A stretch of DNA of 64,000 bases from positions 1 through 64,000 of the forward strand of contig MKJV01000083.1 in the NCBI GenBank assembly GCA_001942185.1, read 5' to 3'. Origin of the DNA: Pseudonocardia sp. CNS-004. Lineage in GTDB: Bacteria > Actinomycetota > Actinomycetes > Mycobacteriales > Pseudonocardiaceae. Positions 36,003-45,972 of the stretch are shown here, piece by piece. Position 1 is the stretch's first letter. Every line of letters begins with the position of its first letter. The notes below the pieces were generated by a model, which worked only from the letters and a program-made list of their open reading frames with translations, made no database searches and was not told where the DNA came from. The position numbers and the translations under genes were made by a program.

Positions 36003-37167
36003 GTGGGGCCGGCGGCTGCGCTGTTCGCCATCGGGTACGGCGCCAACCAGTTCAGCTCCCTGATGGTGATGTACCGGGAGCAGGCGCACTACTCGGCGGT
36101 CACCGTCGCCGCGTTCTTCGCCGTCTACGCCGCCGGGCTGATCCCGGGGCTGCTGCTGGGTGGCCCCGCCTCCGACCGGTGGGGGCGGCGGCGCCTGTTG
36201 CTGCCCGCGCTGGTGGTGTCGGCGCCTGCCAGCGGGGTGCTCGCGCTCGGCGGCGTCGCGGCCGTCTCGCAGCCCGCGCTCTACACCGGGCGGTTCGTGT
36301 TCGGGGCGGTCACCGGCATCGCGATGGCGGTGGGCACGTCCTGGGTGAAGGAGCTGTCGCAGGCGCGTGGGACCCGGGTGCGGACGCGGTGCGGGTGCGC
36401 GCCGGGCGGCGCTCGCGCTGTCGGCCGGGTTCGGGGTGGGTCCGCTCGTCGCCGGTGTGCTCGCGCAGTGGGCGCCGCTGCCCATGGAACTGCCCTACCT
36501 GGCGCACGTCGTGCTGACAGTGCCCGTCGTGGCCGCCGTGGTCGGCGTGCCGGAGACGAGGCGGGCGGGCGCGCCTCGGCCCGGCAGTCGGGTGCACCTG
36601 CCGCCCCGGTTCCGGCGGGTCGTCGCGCCGATGGCGCCGTGGGCGTTCGGGGCGCCTGCGCTGTCGTTCGCCGTGCAGCCCGCAGCGCTCGGCTCGCGCC
36701 TCGCGGGGTTCGGGCTCGTGTACGCCACGCTGCTCACCACCGTGACGCTGGCAGTCGGCGTCCTCGTGCAGTCGTGGGCCCGGCGGCTCTCCCCGGTGAC
36801 GGGGGCGCGGCTGGGGCTCGCCGGGCTCGTCGCAGGCGTGCTGGTCGCCGCCGCGGCGGCCGGGATCGGGTCGCCGGTGCTCGCGGTGCCCGCGTCCGCG
36901 GTGCTCGGAGCCGCGTACGGGCTGCTGCTGGTCGCGGGTCTGCTCGAGGTGCAGCAGATGGCGGAACCGGCCCGGCTCGGTGGTCTCACCGCCGTCTACT
37001 ACGCGTTGACCTACGTCGGGTTCGTGCTGCCGGTGCTGCTGGCGGCGCTCGCCGGGCCGGTCGGCTACCCGGTGCTGCTGGTCGGGGTGGCGGTGCTGGC
37101 CGCGCTGAGCCTCGCCGTCGTGGCGTGGGCCGGGCGGGCGCCGGTGGAGCTGCCCGCGCGGGGGTGA
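36003..37167 (+). CDS. Major facilitator superfamily transporter (two frame breaks)
   Basis: About 388 residues when two bases near 36362-36366 and 36390-36393 are restored, with 12 membrane helices. ASDRWGRRRLLLPALVVSAP carries the MFS motif DRxGRR between helices 2 and 3. The repaired joint reads KELSQAAWDPGADAGAGARR and continues ALALSAGFGVGPLVAG. GTG 36003 is used; no better start is visible, and the first helix begins at once. Substrate unknown. It begins 23 bases after glcB and could be co-transcribed with it. Confidence 0.75.
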
Positions 37168-37183
37168 TCCGTACGCTCTGGTC

Positions 37184-37696
37184 GTGCTCGAGCTGTGCCC
37201 CACCGCCTTCGACCACCCGGACGCCGTCGCGCTGATCACCGAGCTCCAGCAGGTCTACCGCGAGCGCTACGGCGGCGAGGACGCCACCGAGGTCGACCCG
37301 CGGGAGTTCGCGCCGCCCCACGGGTTCTTCGTCGTCGGGTACGCCGAGGGTGAGCCGGTGGCGTGCGGCGGCTGGCGGGAGCGGCGCGCCGGGCAGGCCG
37401 CCGCACTGCGGGACGGCGACGCGGAGGTCAAACGGATGTACGTGGCCGCGGCACACCGCGGGAAGGGCCACGCCCGCACGGTGCTCGCCGAGCTGGAGCG
37501 CGCCGCGCACGCCGCCGGGCTGCGGCGCATCGTGCTGGAGACGGGCACCGAGCAGCCCGAGGCGATCGCGCTCTACACGAGCTCGGGCTACGAGCCGATG
37601 CCCGCGTTCGGTGCCTACGCCGCGTCCCCGGCCAGCCGCTACTTCGCGAAGCGCCTTCCGGACCGGCGTTCGGAGGCACCTGTTCGCCCGGGCTGA
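37184..37696 (+). CDS. GNAT-family N-acetyltransferase
   Basis: 170 residues. KRMYVAAAHRGKGHARTVLA is the acetyl-CoA-binding motif A (RxGxG/A form R-G-K-G-H-A), followed by LRRIVLETGTEQPEAIALYT and the C-terminal YEPMPAFGAYAASPASRYFA. A -10 hexamer TACGCT (37172-37177) lies 6 bases before GTG 37184, suggesting a leaderless transcript. The acceptor substrate is unknown. It is unrelated to the transporters on both sides. Confidence 0.87.
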   Translation: MLELCPTAFDHPDAVALITELQQVYRERYGGEDATEVDPREFAPPHGFFVVGYAEGEPVACGGWRERRAGQAAALRDGDAEVKRMYVAAAHRGKGHARTVLAELERAAHAAGLRRIVLETGTEQPEAIALYTSSGYEPMPAFGAYAASPASRYFAKRLPDRRSEAPVRPG

Positions 37697-37794
37697 GCCA
37701 TGCCCCGGACGTGGCGGCGCTCCGGCTAGCGGTATCGCGCAGAGTGGCGAATCATTCGCAGCGCGTGTCGGCCGGAGTCGGAGAGGGGGCCGTC

Positions 37795-39578
37795 GTGGCG
37801 ACTGGAACTGGGGTGCTGGCGCAGGCGGACCTGCGGCTGGACACGATCTGGGTCGACTACGTGTTCGTCGTCTTCTACTTCGTGCTGGTGCTGGGCATCG
37901 GGGTGCTGGCCCGCCGGTCGATCGCCTCCAGCCTGGACTTCCTGCTGTCCGGCCGCTCGTTGCCGGCGTGGGTCACGGGGCTGGCGTTCATCTCGGCGAA
38001 CCTCGGTGCGATCGAGCTGATCGGCATGATGGCCAACGGCGCCGAGTACGGCATCGCCACCGTGCACTACTACTGGATAGGCGCCATTCCGGCGATGGTG
38101 TTCCTGGGCATCGTGATGATGCCCTTCTACTACGGCAGCAAGGCCCGCAGCGTCCCCGAGTTCCTGCTGATGCGGTTCAACGCGACGACGCAGCGGGTCA
38201 ACGGCATCACGTTCGCGCTGGCGTCCGTGCTGATCGCGGGCGTGAACCTGTACGCGCTCGGCCTGATCCTCGAGGCGATGCTCGGCTGGTCGCTCCAGCT
38301 CGCGATCCCGGTGGCCGCGCTGGTGGTGCTGAGCTACACGTTCCTCGGCGGCCTGAACGCCGCGATCTACAACGAGGTGTTGCAGTTCTTCGTCATCCTC
38401 GCTCTGCTGATCCCGCTGACGGTCACCGGGCTGGCGCGGGTCGGCGGGTGGGACGGCCTGGTCGCGCAGGTGAGCGCGCTGCCGCCGGGGCAGGAGCAGG
38501 TGTCGGCGTGGCCGGGGTCGACGCTCACCGAGATCGCCAACCCGTTCCTGTCGGTGCTCGGGATCGTCTTCGGGCTCGGGTTCGTGCTCTCGTTCGGCTA
38601 CTGGACCACCAACTTCGCCGAGGTGCAGCGCGCGCTGTCGGCTCGCAGCATGTCCGCTGCGCGCCGCACCCCGATCATCGGCGCGTTCCCCAAGGCACTG
38701 ATCCCGCTGGTCATCGTGATCCCCGGGATGATCGCCGGGGTGCTGGTGCCACAGCTCACCACCCTGAAGCAGGGCGGCGAGACGGAGGTCACCTACAACA
38801 ACGCGCTGTCGCTGCTCATGAACGAGGTGTTGCCGAACGGGATCCTCGGGGTGGCGCTCGCCGGGTTGCTGGCCTCGTTCATGGCGGGCATGGCGGCCAA
38901 CGTCAGCTCGCTCAACACGGTGTTCACCTACGACCTGTGGCAGGACTGGATCCGGCCCGGCCGCCCGGACGACTACTACCTGCGGGTCGGGCGGACGGTC
39001 ACCGTGGTCGGTTGTCTGGTGGCTATCGGCACGGCGTTCATCGCGGGCAGCTTCGAGAACCTGATGGACTACATCCAGGCGCTGTTCAGCTTCTTCAACG
39101 CGCCGCTGTTCGCGATCTTCATCCTGGGCCTGTTCTGGAAGCGGATGTCCGGCCCGGCCGGCTGGACCGGGCTGATCTCCGGCACGATCGCCGCGGTGAT
39201 CGTCGACACCCTGGTGCGCACGGGGTGATCGAGGTGTCCTCGCAGGCCGGGTCGTTCATCGGGGCCAGCGCGGCGTTCGTCGTCGGCATCGCGGTCGCGG
39301 CGATCGTCACGACCTTCACGACGTCCAAGCCGGATGCCGAGCTCGTCGGGCTGGTGTGGTCGCTCACGCCGCGGGCGGACCGTGGGCAGCGCCGCCGAGC
39401 CGTTCCCGATGAGGCCGTTCCCGAGCAGGTGACGGCCGGGGCGGTGCGTCGCCACACCGCGGTCGAGTCGGTGCCCGTCGCGATGCACGAGGAAGAGGGC
39501 GCGTGGTGGCAGTCGCCGGTGGTGATGGGCGTGCTGGTGCTCGTGCTCACGCTCGCCCTGTACCTGATGTTCGTCTGA
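37795..39578 (+). CDS. Solute:sodium symporter family transporter (one frame break)
   Basis: About 594 residues when repaired, 13-14 membrane helices. ANLGAIELIGMMANGAEYGI is the Na+-site helix and GYWTTNFAEVQRALSARSMS the family signature of the sodium/sugar-like branch; a final helix ends LVLTLALYLMFV. A G is missing in GGGG at 39222-39225 (expected VRTGVIEVSSQAGSFIG). The GTG at 37795 has GAGAGGGGG 6 bases upstream. A 93-residue membrane protein follows 16 bases later. Sugar, myo-inositol or carboxylate could be the substrate. Confidence 0.87.
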
Positions 39579-39594
39579 GGCCGAGGAGATCGTC

Positions 39595-39876
39595 GTGACC
39601 GAGCCGGAAGAGACGTCGGGCGCGCACCACCACGCCCTCTCGCCGAGTGCCGCCTCGCAGCTGTTCGACCTGCGCACCGTGATCGCCGTGCTGTTCGGCG
39701 TCTACGGGATCATCCTGACGGTGATGGGCCTGTTCTTCGAGGGTGAGGACGAGCTCGCCAAGGCGGGCGGCATCGACATCAACCTGTGGTCGGGCCTCGT
39801 GATGCTGGTGGTCGCGGCCCTGTTCGTGCTGTGGGTGCGGCTGCGCCCACTGGTGCCGCCGGGGGAGCGCGGGTAG
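39595..39876 (+). CDS. Small two-helix membrane protein linked to the symporter
   Basis: 93 residues from GTG 39595 with GGAGA upstream. Two membrane helices (about 28-48 VIAVLFGVYGIILTVMGLFF and 62-82 LWSGLVMLVVAALFVLWVRL) flank a short acidic loop (EGEDELAKAGGID). I recognise no named domain, but similar small proteins commonly follow SSS symporters in actinobacteria and may be accessory subunits. It begins 16 bases after the symporter gene. Confidence 0.75.
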   Translation: MTEPEETSGAHHHALSPSAASQLFDLRTVIAVLFGVYGIILTVMGLFFEGEDELAKAGGIDINLWSGLVMLVVAALFVLWVRLRPLVPPGERG

Positions 39877-39899
39877 CGCCGCCGCCCGGCGGGGCGGGA

Positions 39900-40004
39900 T
39901 CAGTCGCGCGGTGTCGGGTAGCGCGGGTTGAACACGTCCAGGGTCCAGCTGTCGAGGGCACGCAGGGCCCGGCGGACGGCGCTGGTGAAGCGCGTCGTGG
40001 TCAT
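39900..40004 (-). CDS. 34-residue basic peptide
   Basis: A short frame, MTTTRFTSAVRRALRALDSW then TLDVFNPRYPTPRD, too short for most gene finders. AAGGAGG lies 6 bases before the ATG, one of the best ribosome sites in the window, and the helix-forming arginine-rich middle looks amphipathic. I do not recognise a family. It lies between two convergent or divergent transporter operons on the opposite strand. Confidence 0.45.
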   Translation of the reverse strand: MTTTRFTSAVRRALRALDSWTLDVFNPRYPTPRD

Positions 40005-40368
40005 GCCGTCCTCCTTCGAGGGGGTCGGTTGCGGATTCCACCCAGTACATCGTCCTCGGCTTCTGGATCGTTCCAGGACGCGGCTGTGAGGCTGCGCACC
40101 GGGCGCTGGACGATCCGCTCCAGGGCGGTCGGTAGGGTGGACGCCAGGAGCTCCGGTCCGGATTGTCCGCTTGCGCGGCACGCGTCGGGTCGTCATGCGG
40201 AGCTGGGGACGACGATCGGGCCGTTCCGGGTACCTACGCGCGAGGGCGCGCCCCGCCCGTCCGCCGGGCGGAGCTGCGCGCGGCGAACAGGCAGCGCTGC
40301 GCGTAGACCGCAGAGCGAACCGATGGCGCCGAGTCCAGCTCGGCACGGCTGACCGGGAGGAAGACCGC
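40005..40368. other. Region upstream of the Mrp operon
   Basis: No gene is supported here. It holds two related inverted repeats, CTGGA-TCGT-TCCAG (40063-40076) and CTGGA-N8-TCCAG (40106-40123), possible operators for the small leftward gene or the Mrp operon. A strong RBS, GGGAGGAAG, ends the stretch ahead of mrpA. Confidence 0.4.
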
Positions 40369-42705
40369 GTGCTCGCTCTCATCGCCGCGCACCTCGTGGT
40401 CGCAGGTCTGCTGCCCCTGGTGTCGGCGCGCAGCACGCGGGCGGCGTTCGGGGTGGCGGCCGTGCTGCCCGCGGCCGCCCTGCTCTGGGCGCTGGCGGGC
40501 GCGGGCCCCGCGCTCGCGGGCGGCATCGACGAGACCACGGCCTGGTCACCGGCGCTCGGGCTGGAGCTGTCGTTCCGGCTCGACGCGCTCGCCCTCGCCA
40601 TGATCGTGCTGGTGTCCGGCATCGGCGCCGTGATCCTCGCCTACTGCATCGGCTACTTCCGGCCGGCCGCACCGGAGGCCACCCGGTCCGCCGCATGGCT
40701 CCTCGCGTTCGCGGGCGCGATGCTCGGCCTCGTCCTCGCCGACGACCTGCTCACGCTCTACGTGTTCTGGGAGATCACGTCGATCGCGTCGTTCCTGCTG
40801 GTCGGGCAGGGCGGCGAGCGCAAGGAGGAGCGGCGCGCCGCCGTGCAGGCGCTGTTCGTCACGGTTTTCGGCGGGCTCGCGATGCTGCTCGGCTTCGTGC
40901 TGCTCGGCGAGGCCGCGGGCACCTACCGGATCTCGGAGATCCTCGCCGACCCGCCCCGTGGCGGAGCGGTCACGGCCGCGCTGCTGCTGATCCTGCTCGG
41001 GGCGTTCACGAAGTCGGCCCAGCTGCCGTTCCACCCGTGGCTGCCCGCCGCGATGGTCGCGCCGACGCCGGTGAGCGCGTACCTGCACGCGGCGTCGATG
41101 GTCAAAGCCGGGGTCTACCTGGTGGCGCGCCTGTCGCCGGCGTTCGCCGACCTGGCGGTGTGGACGGTGCCGGTGCTCGTCGCCGGCGTGGCCACCATGC
41201 TCGTCGGCGGCTGGCGGGCCCTCTCCGCCACCGACCTCAAGCGGCTGCTCGCGTTCGGCACGGTGAGCCAGCTCGGCTTCCTCATGGTGCTGTTCGGCGC
41301 GGGCGGGCGGGTAGCCGCCATGGCCGGTATCGCGATGCTGCTCGCGCACGGCATGTTCAAGGCCACCCTGTTCCTCATCGTCGGCGCCGTCGACCACGCC
41401 ACGGGCACCCGCGACGTGCGGGAGCTGTCCGGCGTCGGCCGTGCCCTGCCGGGGCTCGCCGTCGCCGCGGCGCTCGCGGCCGCGTCGATGGCGGGGCTGC
41501 CCCCGCTGATCGGGTTCGTGGGCAAGGAAGCGGCGTTCGAGGCGTTCCTCCACGGCAGCGTCGAGAACTGGGCCGTCGCCGCCGGGCTGTTGCTCGGGTC
41601 GGTGCTCACCGTCGCCTACAGCGCGCGGTTCCTCTGGGGCGCGTTCGCGCGCAAGCCCGGCCGGGACGCCACGTCGGCACACGGCCTCGGCCCGGCACTG
41701 ACCGTGCCGATCTGGCTGTGCGCGGTGGCGGGACCGGTGCTCGGGATCGCCACGCCGATCGTCGACGCCGAAGCGTCGAGCTACGCGGCGGCGCTGCCGG
41801 GCGACCCCGGCTACCACCTCGCGCTCTGGCACGGGTTCGGGCTCCCGCTGCTGTTCTCCGCGGTCGCCGTGGCAGGCGGCCTCGCCCTGCACGCCGCGCG
41901 CGACCGGCTGGCCCCGGCGGCCGGGCTCAGCCCGCTCGACGCCCAACGCGCGTACGAGAAGACGCTCTCGGGCATCGCCCGCCTGGCAGTCGGCGTCACC
42001 GGCCGGCTGCAGGTCGGTTCGCTGCCCTCCTACCTGTCCACGATCATGGTGATGTTCGTGCTGCTCCCGGGGGTGGCGGCCGTGCTGGCGGGTGCCTGGC
42101 CGACGTCCGCGCCGCTCTACCACGACCTCATCCAGGTGCCGCTCGCGATCGTGGTGGTGATCTCGGCGCTCGCCGTCACCCGTACCCGGCGGCGGTTCAC
42201 GGCCGTCCTGCTCGTCGGCGTGATCGGGTACGGGGTCGGTGGCCTGTTCATCGTCGACGGGGCGCCGGACCTCGCGCTCGCCCAGTTCCTCGTCGAGACG
42301 CTCTCGCTCGTCGCGTTCGTGTTCGTGCTGCGCAGGCTGCCCCCGCACTTCACCGAGACGCGGCCCTCCCGGCGGGTCCGCGTGCCCAAGGCGATGCTCG
42401 GGGCTGTCGCGGGGTTCGCGGTCGCGGTGTTCGCACTCGTGCTCTCCGCAGCGCGCTCCGAGCCTGCCACCACGAGCGCGGAGCTCGCCAGGCTGACCCC
42501 CGAGGCCGGCGCCACGAACGTGATCAGCGCGATCCTCGTCGACTTCCGCGCGCTCGACACCGTCGGCGAGATCGGCGTGCTGTTCGTGGCCGCCGCCGGG
42601 GTGGCCAGCCTCGTCCTCGCCACCCGGTACGACCGGCAGCGGCGCGCGGTACCGGCGGAGGACGGCGAGGGCCCGCCCCGTCAGGAGGAGGACGTGCTCG
42701 GATGA
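40369..42705 (+). CDS. mrpA: Mrp Na+/H+ antiporter subunit A (with fused MbhD/MbhE-like part)
   Basis: 778 intact residues from GTG 40369 with GGGAGGAAG 6 bases upstream. It is homologous to the NuoL proton-pumping subunit: VFWEITSIASFLLVGQGGER, GAFTKSAQLPFHPWLPAAM, TPVSAYLHAASMVKAGVYLV contain the key Glu and Lys residues. The C-terminal third adds DUF4040 (APDLALAQFLVETLSLVAFV) and an MbhE-like helix pair (FRALDTVGEIGVLFVAAAG). The Mrp complex exchanges Na+ for H+ across the membrane for pH and salt homeostasis. It starts the seven-gene overlapping operon. Confidence 0.95.
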   Translation: MLALIAAHLVVAGLLPLVSARSTRAAFGVAAVLPAAALLWALAGAGPALAGGIDETTAWSPALGLELSFRLDALALAMIVLVSGIGAVILAYCIGYFRPAAPEATRSAAWLLAFAGAMLGLVLADDLLTLYVFWEITSIASFLLVGQGGERKEERRAAVQALFVTVFGGLAMLLGFVLLGEAAGTYRISEILADPPRGGAVTAALLLILLGAFTKSAQLPFHPWLPAAMVAPTPVSAYLHAASMVKAGVYLVARLSPAFADLAVWTVPVLVAGVATMLVGGWRALSATDLKRLLAFGTVSQLGFLMVLFGAGGRVAAMAGIAMLLAHGMFKATLFLIVGAVDHATGTRDVRELSGVGRALPGLAVAAALAAASMAGLPPLIGFVGKEAAFEAFLHGSVENWAVAAGLLLGSVLTVAYSARFLWGAFARKPGRDATSAHGLGPALTVPIWLCAVAGPVLGIATPIVDAEASSYAAALPGDPGYHLALWHGFGLPLLFSAVAVAGGLALHAARDRLAPAAGLSPLDAQRAYEKTLSGIARLAVGVTGRLQVGSLPSYLSTIMVMFVLLPGVAAVLAGAWPTSAPLYHDLIQVPLAIVVVISALAVTRTRRRFTAVLLVGVIGYGVGGLFIVDGAPDLALAQFLVETLSLVAFVFVLRRLPPHFTETRPSRRVRVPKAMLGAVAGFAVAVFALVLSAARSEPATTSAELARLTPEAGATNVISAILVDFRALDTVGEIGVLFVAAAGVASLVLATRYDRQRRAVPAEDGEGPPRQEEDVLG

Positions 42706-43232
42706 CGGCACCGGAAGACAAGCCGTTCGAGGAGTGGGACCGGCCCCGCCAGGGGTGGATGCTCTCCGGCGACTGCCGCGGCCACCGCCAGCGCACGCTG
42801 CTGCTGGAGATGACCACCCGGGCGCTGTTCCCCACCGTGCTGGTGTTCTCGCTGTACCTGCTGCTCGTCGGCCACTACGGGCCGGGCGGCGGCTTCGCGG
42901 CCGGGCTCGTGGCCGGCCTCGCGTTCGTGCTGCGCTACATCGCGGGCGGCAGCGACGCCGCCGTGCGTCTCCGTCCCCCGGTGCTCATCGGGCTGGGGCT
43001 CACCGTCGCGCTGCTCACGGCGCTCGCGCCCACCGTCGTCGGCGCACCGGTGCTCGCCACCACCAAGCTCGCGCTCGACGTGCCGCTGATCGGGCACGTC
43101 GAGACCCAGACGAGCGTGTTCCTCGACGTCGGGGTGTACCTGCTGATCGTCGGGGTCGTGCTGGACCTGCTGCGCTCGCTCGGCGCCGGTATCGAGCGCG
43201 ACATGCGCGAGGCGGGGGAGACCCCGTCGTGA
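42702..43232 (+). CDS. mrpB: Mrp antiporter subunit B
   Basis: 176 residues, four membrane helices: RALFPTVLVFSLYLLLVGHY, GPGGGFAAGLVAGLAFVLRY and DVGVYLLIVGVVLDLLRSLG are MnhB/MrpB signatures. The hydrophilic N-terminus (first 35 residues) is longer than usual. ATG 42702 overlaps the mrpA stop (ATGA), so translation is coupled. Confidence 0.94.
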   Translation: MTAPEDKPFEEWDRPRQGWMLSGDCRGHRQRTLLLEMTTRALFPTVLVFSLYLLLVGHYGPGGGFAAGLVAGLAFVLRYIAGGSDAAVRLRPPVLIGLGLTVALLTALAPTVVGAPVLATTKLALDVPLIGHVETQTSVFLDVGVYLLIVGVVLDLLRSLGAGIERDMREAGETPS

Positions 43233-43642
43233 CCATCAACCTCGTCATGGCCGCCACCGTCGGCGTGCTCTACGGCACCGGTTTCACGCTGCTGCTGTCG
43301 CGCTCGCTCATGCGGGTGCTCATCGGCGTCGTGGTGCTGGGGCACGGCACCAACCTGCTCCTGCAGCTCGCCGGCGGCCCTCCGGGCCGGGCACCCATCC
43401 TCGGAGCGGTGGCGCCGGAGGAGTTCACCGACGCGCTGCCCCAGGCGCTCGCCCTCACCGCCATCGTGATCACCTTCGCGCTGACGACGTTCCTGCTCGC
43501 CCTCGGCTACCGCTCCTTCGTCCTGGTCGGGCACGACGAGGTGCAGGACGACGTCGAGGACCGGCGGATCTCTCGGCAGAAGACTCCGTCGGCCGGGCTG
43601 GACGACGGCGACGGCGACGGCGACGGGGAGGCGACGCCATGA
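43229..43642 (+). CDS. mrpC: Mrp antiporter subunit C
   Basis: 137 residues, three membrane helices homologous to NuoK (IGVVVLGHGTNLLLQLAG, TDALPQALALTAIVITFALT). After the last helix it carries an unusual acidic tail of about 35 residues ending GLDDGDGDGDGEATP, encoded by a short GACGGC repeat. GTG 43229 overlaps the mrpB stop. Confidence 0.93.
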   Translation: MTINLVMAATVGVLYGTGFTLLLSRSLMRVLIGVVVLGHGTNLLLQLAGGPPGRAPILGAVAPEEFTDALPQALALTAIVITFALTTFLLALGYRSFVLVGHDEVQDDVEDRRISRQKTPSAGLDDGDGDGDGEATP

Positions 43643-45165
43643 GTTATCTCCTGCCGCTGCCGGTGCTGCTGCCGATGCTCGGCGCGGCGATCTCGATCGT
43701 CGGCAGCCGCTCGGCCACGCTGCAGCGCGTCATCGGCGTCGTGGTGCTCGCGGCGGTGGCGGCACTCGCGGGCGTGCTGCTCGTGGCCACCGACCGGCAG
43801 GGCCCGATCGTCACCGAGCTCGGCGGCTGGCCGGCGCCCGTCGGGATCGCGCTGGTGGCCGACCGGCTGTCCGCGCTGCTGCTGCTCGTGTCCACCCTGG
43901 TCACGCTCGCCGTGCTCGTCTACGCGATCGACCAGCGCATCACCGACCTCGGCCGGGCCACCGCGAGCACCACGTTCCACCCGATGTACCTCATGCTCTG
44001 CGCCGGCGTGTCGCTGGCGTACCTCACCGGCGACCTGTTCACGCTGTTCGTGGCGTTCGAGCTGATGCTCACCGCGTCCTACGTGCTGATCACCCGGCGC
44101 ACCGGGGCCAACCGGATCCGGGCCGGCATGACGTACGTGACGGTGAGCCTGCTGTCGTCGCTGCTGTTCCTCACGGCGGTGGCGATGGTCTACGCCGCCA
44201 CCGGCACCGTGAACCTCGCCGACCTCGCCGGTCGCGTGGGGGAGTTGCCGCCCGGGCTGCAGACGGTGCTGGGGATGATGCTGCTCGTCGTCTTCGGGAT
44301 CAAGGCGGCGATCGTGCCGATGCACTTCTGGCTGCCCGACAGCTACCCGAACGCGCCCGGCCCGGTGGCCGCCCTCTTCGCCGGACTGCTCACGAAGGTC
44401 AGCTTCTACGCGCTGCTGCGCACCCAGACGCTGCTCTTCCCCCGTGAGGAGCCGTGGACGTTGATGCTCGTGCTGTCGGTCGCCACGATGCTCGTGGGCG
44501 TGCTCGGCGCGCTCGCGCAGAACGACCTGAACCGGCTGCTGTCGTTCCTGCTGGTCAGCCACATCGGGTTCCTGCTCTACGGGCTCGCGGTGTTCGACGC
44601 GGCCGGGGTGTCCGGGGCGGCCCTGTACGCCGCGCACCACATCACGGTGCTCGCCACGCTGTTTCTGGTGAGCGGTCTCATCACGCGGCGCTCCGGCACC
44701 GTGGCGCTCGACCGGATGGGTGGGCTGCTGCGCACGTCCCCGGGCCTGGCGATCCTGTTCGCCATCCCGGCGCTCACGCTCGCCGGGGTGCCGCCGACGG
44801 CCGGGTTCGTCGCCAAGCTCGCGCTCCTGCAGGCCGGAGCGGGAAGCGGGCCCGCGGAGCAGGCGGTGGCCGGCGTCGTGGTCCTCGCGAGCCTGCTCAC
44901 CCTCTACGCGCTGGTGCGCGTCTGGGTGCGGGTGTTCTGGGGCGAGCCGCAGGCCCCGGTGCCCGACGTCGACCCGGCCGACGAGGTGCTCGTCGGCACC
45001 GCACGCACGTCCGTGCCGATGTACGCCGCCACCGCCGGGCTGATCGTGGTGAGCCTCGCGATCGCGGCCTTCGCCGGCCCGCTGGCCGGCATGACGGAGC
45101 GGGCGGGCGTGGACCTGCTCGACCGCGAGCCCTACCGCGTCGCCGTGCTGGGGGAGGCACCGTGA
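43639..45165 (+). CDS. mrpD: Mrp antiporter subunit D
   Basis: 508 intact residues, about 14 membrane helices, homologous to NuoM/NuoN. LFVAFELMLTASYVLITRRT and GIKAAIVPMHFWLPDSYPNA contain the conserved Glu and Lys of the proton path; SYPNAPGPVAALFAGLLTKV follows. ATG 43639 overlaps the mrpC stop. Confidence 0.95.
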   Translation: MSYLLPLPVLLPMLGAAISIVGSRSATLQRVIGVVVLAAVAALAGVLLVATDRQGPIVTELGGWPAPVGIALVADRLSALLLLVSTLVTLAVLVYAIDQRITDLGRATASTTFHPMYLMLCAGVSLAYLTGDLFTLFVAFELMLTASYVLITRRTGANRIRAGMTYVTVSLLSSLLFLTAVAMVYAATGTVNLADLAGRVGELPPGLQTVLGMMLLVVFGIKAAIVPMHFWLPDSYPNAPGPVAALFAGLLTKVSFYALLRTQTLLFPREEPWTLMLVLSVATMLVGVLGALAQNDLNRLLSFLLVSHIGFLLYGLAVFDAAGVSGAALYAAHHITVLATLFLVSGLITRRSGTVALDRMGGLLRTSPGLAILFAIPALTLAGVPPTAGFVAKLALLQAGAGSGPAEQAVAGVVVLASLLTLYALVRVWVRVFWGEPQAPVPDVDPADEVLVGTARTSVPMYAATAGLIVVSLAIAAFAGPLAGMTERAGVDLLDREPYRVAVLGEAP

Positions 45166-45710
45166 GCACCTGGTCTCCTTCGGCGTGGTTGCCTCCCGTG
45201 CTCTGGCTGACGGTGGTCTGGGTGTTCCTGTGGGGCACCTTCACCCCGGCGTCGATCGTGGGAGGCGTGCTGGTCGGGGCGCTGGTCACGGCCCTGTTCC
45301 GGCTGCCGCCCGCCGCCGACCGGCTGCCGGTGCGTCCCCTGCGGGTCCTCGGCCTCGTCGTGTTCCTGCTCTGGGACCTGGTCGTGTCCGGCGTCGAGGT
45401 GAGCTGGCAGGTGCTGCGCCACGGCCCCCGCGCCCGCGGCGCGATCATCGCCGTCCCGCTCATCGCGTCATCCGACCGGGTGGTCACGGTGATGGCCACC
45501 GCCCTCACGCTCTCCCCGGGCACGATGGCGCTGCAGATCGACCACGACCACGACGTCTGGTACGTCTACTCGCTGGGTCCCCGTGACGACGCAGGGGTGG
45601 AACGGGCCCGGAGAGGCGCCCTGGACATGCAATGCCGGGTCCTCGCCGCCCTGGGCACCCCGGAAGAGCTGGCGGTCGCGAGGCGCCTGCTGGAGGCGGT
45701 GCCGCGATGA
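45162..45710 (+). CDS. mrpE: Mrp antiporter subunit E
   Basis: 182 residues, two or three N-terminal membrane helices and a cytosolic C-terminus. MATALTLSPGTMALQIDHDH is the MnhE signature. GTG 45162 overlaps the mrpD stop and its own stop overlaps mrpF. Confidence 0.93.
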   Translation: MSTWSPSAWLPPVLWLTVVWVFLWGTFTPASIVGGVLVGALVTALFRLPPAADRLPVRPLRVLGLVVFLLWDLVVSGVEVSWQVLRHGPRARGAIIAVPLIASSDRVVTVMATALTLSPGTMALQIDHDHDVWYVYSLGPRDDAGVERARRGALDMQCRVLAALGTPEELAVARRLLEAVPR

Positions 45711-45972
45711 CCGTCGTCTTCTTCGTCGTGCTCGCGATGCTGTGCATCGCCGGGCGTTCGCGCTCGTCCGGTTGCTGCGCGGGCCGGACACGCTGGACCG
45801 GATCGCCGCGCTCGACGTGTTCGTGATCCTCATCGTCGCGGCGGCCTCGGTGTACATCGCGATCTACCGCGACGGGTCCAACATCCCCATGCTCGCGGCC
45901 GTCGCCCTGCTCGGGTTCGTCGGGTCGGCAGCGGCCACCCGGCTGACGGAGCGCAGGAAGGGGCACCGGTGA
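45707..45972 (+). CDS. mrpF: Mrp antiporter subunit F (one frame break)
   Basis: About 88 residues when repaired, three membrane helices: LRGPDTLDRIAALDVFVILI is the MnhF signature. One G is missing in GGG at 45752-45754 (expected LCIAGAFALVRLLRG). ATG 45707 overlaps the mrpE stop. Confidence 0.92.

Noticed and set aside
40546..42711. Long leftward frame opposite mrpA
   Set aside because: Same antisense composition artefact; mrpA is clearly the coding strand.
43600..43630. GACGGC repeats as a CRISPR or regulatory repeat
   Set aside because: They are in-frame codons for the Asp-Gly tail of MrpC with no spacers.
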